Positions 1 through 6,756 of a DNA stretch of 23,019 nucleotides are shown one piece after another. The stretch's first letter is position 1, and every line of letters begins with the position of its first letter. The position numbers and the translations under genes are program-made. This DNA comes from Hydnum rufescens UP504. Taxonomy: Eukaryota; Basidiomycota; Agaricomycetes; Cantharellales; Hydnaceae. The notes below the pieces were generated by a model that did no database searches, had not been told where the DNA came from, and worked only from the letters and a program-made list of their open reading frames with translations. Location: contig MU129255.1 of the NCBI GenBank assembly GCA_014904985.1, positions 6,606 to 29,624 on the forward strand, written 5' to 3'.

Positions 1-1403
1 GGAGTTGATGGATTGCCTTGAAAAGTCAGTGACATCCCCTTGTGAATCCTGCATTATGGCCAAAATGGACTTGCCTCCCCTTTGACATCAGTCACAACTC
101 ATGCACCCAACTGATCCTTCGGGCACATCCACTCAGCATTTGCAGTGAAATGGACTCCCATCCCTTTGGGAGGCAAACCTTTACTTTTGCCACACTTGTT
201 TGATGACAGAATCGGAATGGTTTGGGGACCATTTCCCTTAAAGCAACCAGCTAAAAGGATTCACACCTTGGTTCATCAAAATGGACAAAATCTTCTGAAC
301 TTGATTGGACATCACATTGGCATCCTATGCACCAATAATGGAGGCAAATACATCAATATTGAGCTGGAGACTTACTGCACTGAACACGGAATCCAAGTTG
401 AGCACACTGTTGTTGGTACTCCTGAGCAAAATGGTGCTGCAGAGTGGATGAATCACACTCTCACAAATAAGGTTCAGGCCATGCTCAAGGACATGGATTG
501 TCCTCAAGGACTTTGGCCAAAGCCTTGGCCACTGCCACTTACTGTCATCAGCACACCCATGATATCCTCAAATGGTGGAATCACTCCCTTCGAGTCCTTC
601 TACAACTGCAAACCTGACATCTTGCACCTTTGAGTCCTCTATTGTGATGCTTACATCCACATTCCCAAAGGTGATGGAGCAAAAAAATTGGGTGATAGAG
701 CTTGGAAGGTAAAGTTCCTAGGGTACCCAGAAGGTGTCAGGGGATACTGGTTCTGGACCCAGCTATGCACTGCATATACACTAGCTGCTCCCCCTTGTTC
801 ATTGAAAACTGCTCTCCCACACACTGAAGTTGAATTTACCACCCCTGAGGGCCCACCCAGTGAGGATGCCAACCAACCACCTGCCAACCAAGCCAGTGAG
901 CCCTCCCTACACAATCCTCCCCCTGACCTTCTGGGATGCCCTTCCTCCTCCTGCTGCACCCCTACCCAGGCTACATGATCATCACTTTATTAAAGCCCTG
1001 AAGCACCTTGAGCCTGATGACTATGGTCATTATGGAATTTTATGAGACACCATTTGCAAGGACACACCTGAGGGTTCCCTACAGGCCAATCTCACCCAGG
1101 AGCTCATCAGCCTTCTAAGCACTGCCCCCATCAAGGGGGGCAGATGATACCTTGGATATTGATACTGAACTTCCTGACCTACCCCACACTGATGATGCAC
1201 TTTCTGGACCAGAATCCCATCTCTGGGATGCTGCTATTTGTGCTGAACTTGATTCTATCCAAAAGGCTGATGTCTATGACCTCATAAACCCCAACACTAT
1301 CAGCATCCCAAACCTCATTGGGAATAAAATGGTACTCTGCCAGAAGCATGATGAACATGGACAGATTACCTGCTCCAAAGCTCGCTTGATGGTTCATGGT
1401 GAC
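1..1403 (+). pseudogene. Ty1/Copia polyprotein remnant (integrase to start of RT)
   Basis: Degenerate Copia pol entered mid-gene at the window edge. Near 45-70 a Cys-x2-Cys remnant (CESC) fits the GAG-pre-integrase zinc finger. The integrase core lies at 145-633: NNGGKY stands where DNGGEY is usual, followed by TPEQNGAAEWMNHTL and TPFESFYNCKPDILHL. A TGA at 631-633 replaces the Arg expected in HLRVFGC, and the frame resumes at once (CDAYIHIPKG, then RAWKVKFLGYPEG to about 760). The frame is lost again near 960-980 and near 1133-1140 beside a run of G. The start of the reverse transcriptase follows at 1150-1403 (LSGPESHLWDAAICAELDSI, then KARLMVHG). Two of the three integrase catalytic acids look replaced: HSA for HSD, and NNGG for DNGG. 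The RT stops abruptly at about 1403 where unrelated sequence begins. Family assignment is firm; the element is dead. Confidence 0.9.
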
Positions 1404-1733
1404 TGTTAGTGGTGTATGAGTCCGGCGGGCACCCGGCCTTACTACCATTCTACTTATGTACAATGTACCTCTTGTTCCTACTTGACTCTTTCTTCTCTTT
1501 TCTCCTTCTCAAACCAACCCGGTGGAAAGCTTCTCCACTGGAGTTTGGTGCTGCCCCAGTTATAGCTAGATTCGTCTACATTTACGTAATCGACTCGCAT
1601 AGCTAGCCACGGAAAGACCCAAAATGTATCTTTTTCCTCCTCATTCAGGCTGCCGTCCGCAGTGTACTGAAACAGTACACTACGGTCTCTGCACTGAGTG
1701 GCATATTACTACTCAGACTCATCACCTTGGTCA
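1404..1733. mobile_element. LTR-like or unassigned insertion breaking the Copia RT
   Basis: The sequence that interrupts the Copia RT starts with TGTTAG and can be ended at GGTCA (1733), giving TG...CA termini. Near its ends GGTGTATGAGTC (1410-1421) and GACTCATCACC (1716-1726) form an imperfect inverted repeat, and a short inverted repeat AGTGTACTGAAACAGTACACT sits near 1661. No coding sequence is recognisable. The flanking pentamers GTGAC and GTCAT do not match as a target-site duplication, so a solo LTR is only one reading. It could also be a decayed Copia LTR joined to the RT by deletion. Its right end overlaps the start of the inverted-repeat element at 1728. Confidence 0.35.
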
Positions 1734-1817
1734 GTCATCTAAGCCTACCTAGTTAGGTACCACTTCCAGGGCAGATAATGGTACCTAAGTAGGTCCCATC
1801 ACTATTTCGGCCGAAAT
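1728..1817 (+). repeat. left terminal inverted repeat
   Basis: Matches the reverse complement of 6668-6756 with some mismatches. Shared blocks in order from the outer end: TGGTCAGTCA, TTAGGTACCACTT, GGGCAGA, AATGGTACCTAAG, AGGTCCC, TTTCGGCCGAAAT. Inside it TTAGGTACCA (1753-1762) and TGGTACCTAA (1779-1788) are arms of a hairpin, and ATTTCGGCCGAAAT (1804-1817) is a 14-bp perfect palindrome. The non-palindromic loop fixes the inverted orientation relative to the right copy. Further GGCCGAAA repeats follow to about 1890. Confidence 0.75.
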
Positions 1818-2061
1818 GGCCATTTTTATGATTTCACCTCCTGAACCAGAATTGGCCGAAATGGCCGAAAATTGGCCGAAACTGGGACTTGGAGAATCTC
1901 AGACTTGCAGCAGGCCATACGGGCTTATCGGGGATAATATCTTCCATTTATAATTATTTATTTATTATCACTATATTATACTTATGCTACCCTGGGTCAG
2001 CGGGGTTTCATTCAGGAGTCCCGTGTTTTATTCTTATTATTTATTTATTTATTTAAAATTA
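1818..2061. other. left subterminal AT-rich spacer
   Basis: No gene is visible. The stretch starts with three spaced GGCCGAAA copies, then becomes rich in TTA/TTTA tracts (1945-1985 and 2025-2060). The right subterminal zone is likewise AT-rich with TAA repeats, which adds to the symmetry of the element. Confidence 0.5.
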
Positions 2062-4193
2062 TACCACACACCCACTCTGGTGTGTGGTACTCCTGTAGAA
2101 ATAAATAAAAAAAAGACTACTTAGTAGCACCACACACCCACTCTAGCGGGTGTGTGGTACTGTCCATGTGAATCAAAGAACAAAAAAATTAAAATAACAA
2201 CTATCTAGTATCTAGTAGCACCACACACCCGCTTGGGCGGGTGTGTGGTACCGGGGACATTATTTCGCGCTTCACCGATTGGGGTTCCCCCTCACCCATG
2301 GTCGCGTGTTTTCACTCGGCGGGGTCGTGGCTTCGGTTGGGGGATGCGGGTTCAGAAGAATACCTATGATAATAAATAATAAGTTAGTTAAAAAAAGAAA
2401 AAACCAGGCAAAAGGAGCAGCCCCTGCTGCTCCTTTTGCATAGTCGGACATGTACATATATACTTACCTTAAAGATTACCACACCCGCCGAAGCGGGTGT
2501 GGGGTTCGTCCGGGGCTTGCGTCGTGGTTTCAACTCGTTGCCGTTCGCGGGATTCGTTTGGCGAGCGGGTCGTCGTTCTCCCGTGTTCGTTCGGCGGGGT
2601 CGCGGGTGTTGGGTCCAAATGACAAAATAAAATAATAAATAATACGTTAGTAAAAAAAAAAACAAGGAAAGCCACGCAAAAGGAGCAGCGTATGCTGCTC
2701 CTCTTGCGCGGTTGTACTCACCTTAAAATTACCACACACCCGCCGAAGCGGGTGTGGGGTTCGTCCAGGGGCTTGCGTCGGGGTTTCGACTCGTTGCTGT
2801 TTGCGGGATTCGTTTGGCGGGTGGGTCGTTGTTCTCTCGTGTTCATTCGGCGGGGTCGCGGGTGTTAGGTCCAGATGACAAAATAAAATAATAAATAATA
2901 CGTTAGTAAAAAAAAAAAACAAGAGAAGCCACGCAAAAGGAGCAGCGTACGCTGCTCCTCTTGCGCGGTTGTACTCACCTTAAAATTACCACACACCCGC
3001 CGAAGCGGGTGTGTGGTACTCTCTTGGGTTTGGTCTGGCCGGTCGTCATTGGCGTGTTTCGTTTGGCACGTGTTGTTTTGGCGGGTCGCATCATCATTCC
3101 CAGGGGGGAGTTGGGCGGGTTCGTTCGGCGGGTTGTCATTTTGCTTGACCATCTAGAATAGTAAATATGTTAGTAAAAGAAAAAAAAGAAGAGCCACACA
3201 AAAGGAGCAGCGTACGCTGCTCCTTTTGCGTGGTTGTATTTACCTTAGAATTATCACACACCCGCCGAAGCGGGTGTGGTTCGTCTGGGGTCCCTGGGGC
3301 CCCGCGTCGTGCGTTCTCGGTCCCGGGTTTCGTCTGGGGGGTGTTCCTTGGCGCGTTGCGTTGTCATTTCCCGGAGAGGGGGTTCGTTTGGCGGGTGGTT
3401 CAGGCGATAGCCTAGAATAATAGAGAATCTATTAGTTAAAAATTAAAACAAACGCAAAAAGAGCAGCAAGGGCTGCTCTTTTTGCGTTGGTGAGGGGGGG
3501 GGGGTGCACTAATTACTTATCTTGTATAGAACCACACACCCGCTACCGCGGGTGTGTGGTTCGTGGCTTCGTTTGGCGCATTGTCGCTCACGGGTCTCGT
3601 TTTGCGGGAGTTTGATCTCGGGGGGGGGGGCTCGCTCCACGGGTCTTCATTTGTGGTGATACCTAGAATAAAACATTATCAGTTAAAAAATTAAAACCAG
3701 CGCAAAAAGAGCAGCATTTGCTGCTCTTTTTGCGCCGATTGGGGGTGCACAAGATTACTTACATTGTATAGAACCACACACCCGCCGCAGCGGGTGTGTG
3801 GTTCGCGTGGCCACCTCTCGCGTTTTCGCTTGGCGTTGTTTCGTTGGGTGTGGCGTGGTTTCGTTGGGTTTGGCGTGGGGGTTGGGCGTCGTTTCGTTTG
3901 GCTTCGTTTCGTTTCGTTTCGCGTGGTTTTGCGTATTTCCACTGGGGCCCTGGCCAATCGGGAGACTCACCTTAAATAGGACCACACCCGCTGCAGCGGG
4001 TGTGGTTCCTGGGCCACTCATTGGGCGGCCTGTCGTTTGTTTTGGTTTTGGTCTGGAATAATAAAGGCTATGTTAGTATAAAAATTCACAGCAGCGCAAA
4101 AAGAGTAGCTTGCGCTACTCTTTTTGCGCTATTGTATGTATTGAGACAAAACTTACCTTATGACCACGCACCCGCCTCAGCGGGTGTGTGGTC
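2062..4193. repeat. hairpin A family, left array (11 copies)
   Basis: Palindromes of the form ACCACACACCCGC-loop-GCGGGTGTGTGGT at 2062-2089, 2129-2158, 2220-2249, 2478-2503, 2731-2760, 2988-3017, 3255-3280, 3531-3560, 3773-3802, 3981-4006 and 4162-4193. The inner copies lie at the 3' end of an exon (minus-strand sense), 5-10 nt before a GT donor. The loop is nearly always 4 nt but its sequence varies (TTGG, CGAA, TACC, CGCA, TGCA, CTCA). The two outermost copies have longer, weaker loops and no associated intron. Spacing between inner copies is about 240-280 bp, while the intervening G-rich sequence is much less conserved than the hairpins. Confidence 0.95.
2408..4130. repeat. hairpin B family, left array (7 copies)
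   Basis: Intron-located palindromes at 2408-2439, 2675-2708, 2932-2965, 3197-3230, 3451-3488, 3700-3735 and 4093-4130. The arms are GCAAAAGGAGCAGC/GCTGCTCCTTTTGC in the four distal copies, GCAAAAAGAGCAGC/GCTGCTCTTTTTGC at 3451 and 3700, and GCAAAAAGAGTAGC/GCTACTCTTTTTGC at 4093. Loops are all 4 nt and vary (CCCT, GTAT, GTAC, AAGG, ATTT, TTGC). The copies at 2675 and 2932 share an unpaired CTCTTG change, marking them as recent duplicates. Each sits between a donor-like GTRAGT and a branch-point-like TACTAAC (or TTAACTRAT) on the minus strand. Confidence 0.95.
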
Positions 4194-4213
4194 ATGTGGT
4201 CGTGGTCGTGCGC

Positions 4214-4252
4214 TAGGGCTGCTGCTGTTGCTGCTGTTGCTGTTGCTGTTGT
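4214..4252 (-). repeat. CTG/TTG trinucleotide tract in left exon 1
   Basis: An imperfect (CTG/TTG)n tract on the plus strand, giving Ala/Thr codons on the minus-strand reading of left exon 1. It has no counterpart in right exon 1, which instead encodes a Ser/Pro/Gln-rich stretch, so the two first exons diverge exactly where the palindrome ends (4301/4962). Confidence 0.8.
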
Positions 4253-4300
4253 GTCGTGGTTGTGCGGTCGCCTTTCTGTTGCTGGGTGTGGCTGCGTAGT

Positions 4301-4962
4301 TGCGAAATTCAACGCCGGCAATTGCCGATATTCAAGAAGCGCCCAAGTGCTGGCGCTACAAGCACAGCACACATTAATAGCAAGCATGTAGATATGGAAT
4401 AGATAATATATAATAAATATTTATCCAATAAAATGCGAAGAAGAAGAAAATAAAGAGTCAGAGCTCAATAAGGCATGAGATGGCTAATTGCAGAGTGGAT
4501 TGGGCCACTTCTATGCATCAGAATTGGCCCAAATTTAAATATAGTAATTTTATATATACACTCTACGTGGGCGATTGATTATCTCGGACGATTCTCGCAT
4601 TTTTCAATTTTTCACGCCTTCAATTCCCTAATTAGGGAATTGAAGGCGTGAAAAATTGAAAAATGCGAGAATCGTCCGAGATAATCAATCGCCCACGTAG
4701 AGTGTATATATAAAATTACTATATTTAAATTTGGGCCAATTCTGATGCATAGAAGTGGCCCAATCCACTCTGCAATTAGCCATCTCATGCCTTATTGAGC
4801 TCTGACTCTTTATTTTCTTCTTCTTCGCATTTTATTGGATAAATATTTATTATATATTATCTATTCCATATCTACATGCTTGCTATTGATGTGTGCTGTG
4901 CTTGTAGCGCCAGCACTTGGGCGCTTCCTGAGTATCGGCAATTGCCGGCATTGAATTTCGCA
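4301..4962. repeat. central 662-bp palindrome
   Basis: Inverted repeat with no spacer, centred between 4631 and 4632 (CCCTAA|TTAGGG). Position x pairs with 9263-x. Pairing is perfect from 4376 to 4887 (512 bp, arms of 256 bp). The outer arms carry four mismatches, at 4375/4888, 4335/4928, 4331/4932 and 4313/4950, three of them with T or A on the left where C or G stands on the right. Pairing ends at 4301/4962. The palindrome holds the start codons of both divergent frames (ATG at 4387 minus and 4876 plus) and identical upstream sequence for each. Confidence 0.97.
4388..4875. promoter_or_regulatory. predicted duplicated divergent promoter
   Basis: The palindrome arms between the two start codons. 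Reading outward to the right: a TATATAAA box at about 4706-4713, a pyrimidine-rich tract at about 4799-4827 (CTCTGACTCTTTATTTTC onward), then the ATG at 4876. The same order is mirrored to the left because the sequence is palindromic. A TATA-like box followed by a CT-rich tract before the start codon is common in fungal promoters. Transcription is predicted only. Confidence 0.4.
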
Positions 4963-6276
4963 TCTTCTTTTTCATCTCCGCAACCACAACAACGAACCGC
5001 CCGAAAAGGCAAGCGTGCGACCACACACCCGCCACAGCGGGTGTGTGGTCATAAGGTGAGTTTTTTTTTGCTTGTAGATACGACGGCGCAAAAAGAGCAG
5101 CGAAGCTGCTCTTTTTGCGCCTCTTTGAATCTTTTTACTAACATATCTTGTATTCTTCTAGATTGAGGCCTGGGGTCTAAGGCACGACGAAAACCCGCGA
5201 AACGAGGGCCCAAACGGCAACGCCCGAACGAAGACGCCCCAAATGACGCGACATACGGCAATGCGCCCACCACACGACATACGGCACGGCACCAACGACG
5301 CGACATACGGCACCACGCCCACAACGCGACACACGGCACCACACCGACGCGACACACGGCATCACGCCAACGACGCGATACACGGCACCACGCCAACGAC
5401 GCGACACACGGCAACGCGCCAAACGGCGCGATACACGGCAACGCCAAACGACGCGATACACGGCAACGCGCCAAATGAGGACGCGACGTACGGTAACGCG
5501 CCAAACGAGGACGCGACCGCGCCATATGAGGGCCCCAGGAACCACACACCCGCCATGGCGGGTGTGTGGTCCTATTTAAGGTGAGTCACCGCCCCCGTAG
5601 CTACAACCGCGCAAAAAGAGCAGCGAAAGCTGCTCTTTTTGCGTGGTGTTTAAACCTCAACTAATTTATAACTTTCTATTATAGGTCTTTACTTCTCGCG
5701 CCAACGAATACCGACGCAACCCCCCCCCCTCCTGACCCCGCCTATCGACACCCGAACGACGGGGTCCTGGGGGGACCCGCACAAACCGCCGTACATGAGC
5801 CGGAGTACGGTCCCAGTACCCCACACCCGCTGCAGCGGGTGTGGGGTACTACAAGGTATTTTTATTATTTTATTTCTTATTCTCGTGGCGCAAAAAGAGC
5901 AGCATATGCTGCTCTTTTTGCGTTGCATTCATTCATTTTTTACTAACCTATTATTATTTCTCTAGATCCTGGCCAGAACCCGCCCGAACCCCCGACCATA
6001 AACCCACGGAACGACACGCCGCGAACGAAACCCGTGAACGACCCCCCACAAACGAAAACCGCAGGGAGGACCTATACAACCCGCCGTACGTACGACCCGG
6101 AGTACAGGGCCTCAGTACCCGACACCCGCTGCAGCGGGTGTGGGGTACTGCAAGGTCAGTTTTCTTTTCCTTTTTATTTTTTATTCTTGTGGCGCAAAAA
6201 GAGCAGCGTAAGCTGCTCTTTTTGCGCTGCATTACTGTTCAACTAACCTTTCATTTTAAATTCCTCTAGATCCTGA
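4876..6276 (+). CDS. right-array five-exon gene with hairpins in exons and introns
   Basis: Predicted splicing joins 4876-5055, 5162-5580, 5685-5855, 5966-6154 and 6270-6276 into one uninterrupted 321-codon frame ending in TGA. All four introns (5056-5161, 5581-5684, 5856-5965, 6155-6269; 104-115 nt) start with GT (GTGAGT, GTGAGT, GTATTT, GTCAGT), end in TAG, and have TACTAAC-like branch points (5136-5142, CAACTAAT near 5658, 5941-5947, 6241-6247). Intron 1 is phase 0 and the rest are phase 2. Each exon 1-4 ends in hairpin A 5-10 nt before the donor, and each intron carries hairpin B. Exon 1 encodes a Cys-containing start (VCCACSAS) and a hairpin-derived TTHPPQRVCG; exon 2 is a Thr/Asn/Ala/Arg/His repeat; exons 3-4 are Pro/Glu/Asn-rich. 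No known domain, signal peptide or membrane segment. Caution: the exon sense strand is T-poor, which itself reduces stop codons. Confidence 0.5.
5085..6227. repeat. hairpin B family, right array (4 copies)
   Basis: Copies at 5085-5121, 5610-5643, 5889-5922 and 6192-6227, one per intron, all with the GCAAAAAGAGCAGC/GCTGCTCTTTTTGC stem of 15-17 bp. Loops are GAA, GAAA, ATAT and GTAA. They lie roughly in the middle of each intron, between the donor and the branch point. Confidence 0.95.
5236..5525 (+). repeat. tandem repeat in right exon 2
   Basis: About ten imperfect units of roughly 21-27 bp around the motif ACGACGCGATACACGGCAAC. The sense strand is almost free of T. The repeat length varies, so the encoded peptide shifts between NDATYG-, TTRHTA- and NAPNEDAT-type phrases while staying open. 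Long minus-strand open frames over the same bases are composition shadows. Confidence 0.85.
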
Positions 6277-6443
6277 ACCCGAACTCGCGTACACCCCCAA
6301 CCACAAACCCGCCGAATGACGCGCCGCAAACGAAAACCGCGAACAAGCGCCCACGAACGAAAATCCGCTCCCCCGAGGGAGCGCCCAAATGGACCCGGCC
6401 CCGACCGGGGCATATGGACCCCACCCGCTGCGGCGGGTGTGGT

Positions 6444-6667
6444 GGGTATATGCAGGTGCGTGGCCTGCATGAACTATGCCCCCCCCTGTGGTGGCAAACC
6501 CCAGGGGGGGGGGGATAATATGTATATAGCGTAATATGTATATAATAATAGTAGTAATAATAATAATAATAATAAATAGTAAACAAACAATAGTAAATAA
6601 ACAAATAATCTAGCACAGCCATGGATTGGCCGATAGATGGCCAAAAAAACTGAATTGGAATGGCTTG
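6444..6667. other. right subterminal zone: G/C hairpin and TAA-rich tract
   Basis: A C8 run (6479-6486) and a G11 run (6504-6514) form the arms of a potential hairpin. An AT-rich stretch with (TAA)n at about 6545-6580 and further AAATA repeats to about 6610 follow. No gene. Counterpart of the AT-rich zone at 1818-2061. Confidence 0.7.
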
Positions 6668-6756
6668 ATTTCGGCCGAAAGGTCTGGGGGACCTCTTAGG
6701 TACCATTTTCTGCCCCGAAAGTGGTACCTAAATTAGGTCCCCTATGTGACTGACCA
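6668..6756 (-). repeat. right terminal inverted repeat
   Basis: Reverse-complement partner of 1728-1817. Contains the palindrome-like ATTTCGGCCGAAA (6668-6680) and hairpin arms TTAGGTACCA (6696-6705) and TGGTACCTAA (6722-6731), flanked by paired GACCT/AGGTC blocks, and ends in TGACTGACCA (6747-6756). Gypsy RT sequence begins two bases later. Confidence 0.75.

Larger units (their letters stand above)
2312..4387 (-). pseudogene. left-array spliced reading frame, degenerate
   Basis: Mirror copy of the right-array gene, read on the minus strand. Exon 1 (4387-4157) encodes MLAINVCCACSASTWALLEY and on to GHK; its last part contains an added Ala/Thr/His stretch from a CTG/TTG-type repeat. Proposed introns are 4156-4053, 3762-3663, 3520-3412, 3243-3153, 2978 to about 2870, 2721 to about 2613 and 2467-2364, each with a central hairpin B. 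Exon 2 (4052-3763) appears to be two exons fused: the donor after the hairpin at 3981-4006 is kept but hairpin B and the acceptor are gone. In the frame inherited from exon 1 a TAA comes at about 3972; shifted by one, the frame stays open through the exons at 3662-3521, 3411-3244 and 3152-2979 with the last introns in phase 2. It ends at TGA 2312-2314. The donor at 3520 reads ATAAGT, and two acceptors near 2870 and 2613 lack AG. No known protein family. Confidence 0.45.
5019..6443. repeat. hairpin A family, right array (5 copies)
   Basis: Copies at 5019-5050, 5541-5570, 5816-5849, 6115-6148 and about 6418-6443, in the same relation to the plus-strand donors as in the left array. The third and fourth copies have an extended stem GTACC...GGTAC, and the third carries the paired change ACACACCC to CCACACCC with GGGTGTGT to GGGTGTGG. 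Loops are CACA, CATG, TGCA, TGCA and TGCG. After the fifth copy a possible donor (GTGCGT at 6454) is followed by no hairpin B or acceptor, so the array ends there. Confidence 0.95.
1728..6756. mobile_element. 5.0-kb inverted-repeat element with head-to-head hairpin-intron arrays
   Basis: A unit bounded by ~90-bp inverted repeats and filled by two outward-facing arrays that share a central 662-bp palindrome. Order: left terminal repeat, AT-rich subterminal zone (1818-2061), minus-strand array (2062-4387), palindromic centre, plus-strand array (4876-6443), G/C hairpin and TAA-rich zone (6444-6667), right terminal repeat. No transposase, integrase or helicase motif is visible, so if mobile it would depend on an enzyme encoded elsewhere. 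Both flanks are broken retrotransposons (LTR-like on the left, the middle of a Gypsy RT on the right), as expected for insertion into or beside them. No clear target-site duplication was found: left flank ends CACCT, right flank starts GCCTG. The repeat structure is seen directly; calling it one mobile element is inference. Confidence 0.65.

Noticed and set aside
1399..1738. Solo LTR with a clean target-site duplication
   Set aside because: TG...CA ends can be drawn, but the flanking pentamers GTGAC and GTCAT differ and the end overlaps the terminal repeat of the 5-kb element.
4115..4387. Independent small gene made only of left exon 1
   Set aside because: The frame matches right exon 1 through the palindrome and ends in the same hairpin-donor context, so it is treated as the first exon of the left array.
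5049..5549. Minus-strand 166-codon frame rich in Cys/Arg/Val
   Set aside because: It is the antisense of the T-poor tandem repeat in right exon 2. Stop-free antisense frames are expected from that composition.
2408..6227. Bacterial-style intrinsic terminators or riboswitches at the hairpins
   Set aside because: Some hairpins are followed by T-rich or A-rich tracts, but they sit between splice donor and branch point in a eukaryotic context and repeat in strict register with introns.
2062..6443. CRISPR array
   Set aside because: Regularly spaced palindromic repeats suggested it, but there are two alternating repeat types, loops and spacing vary, spacers are ~200 nt with intron signals, there are no cas genes, and the context is a fungal genome.
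2062..6443. Mitochondrial GC clusters or double-hairpin elements
   Set aside because: The paired hairpins resemble these in form, but the flanks are nuclear LTR-retrotransposon remnants and spliceosomal-type introns are present. Worth keeping only as a structural analogy.
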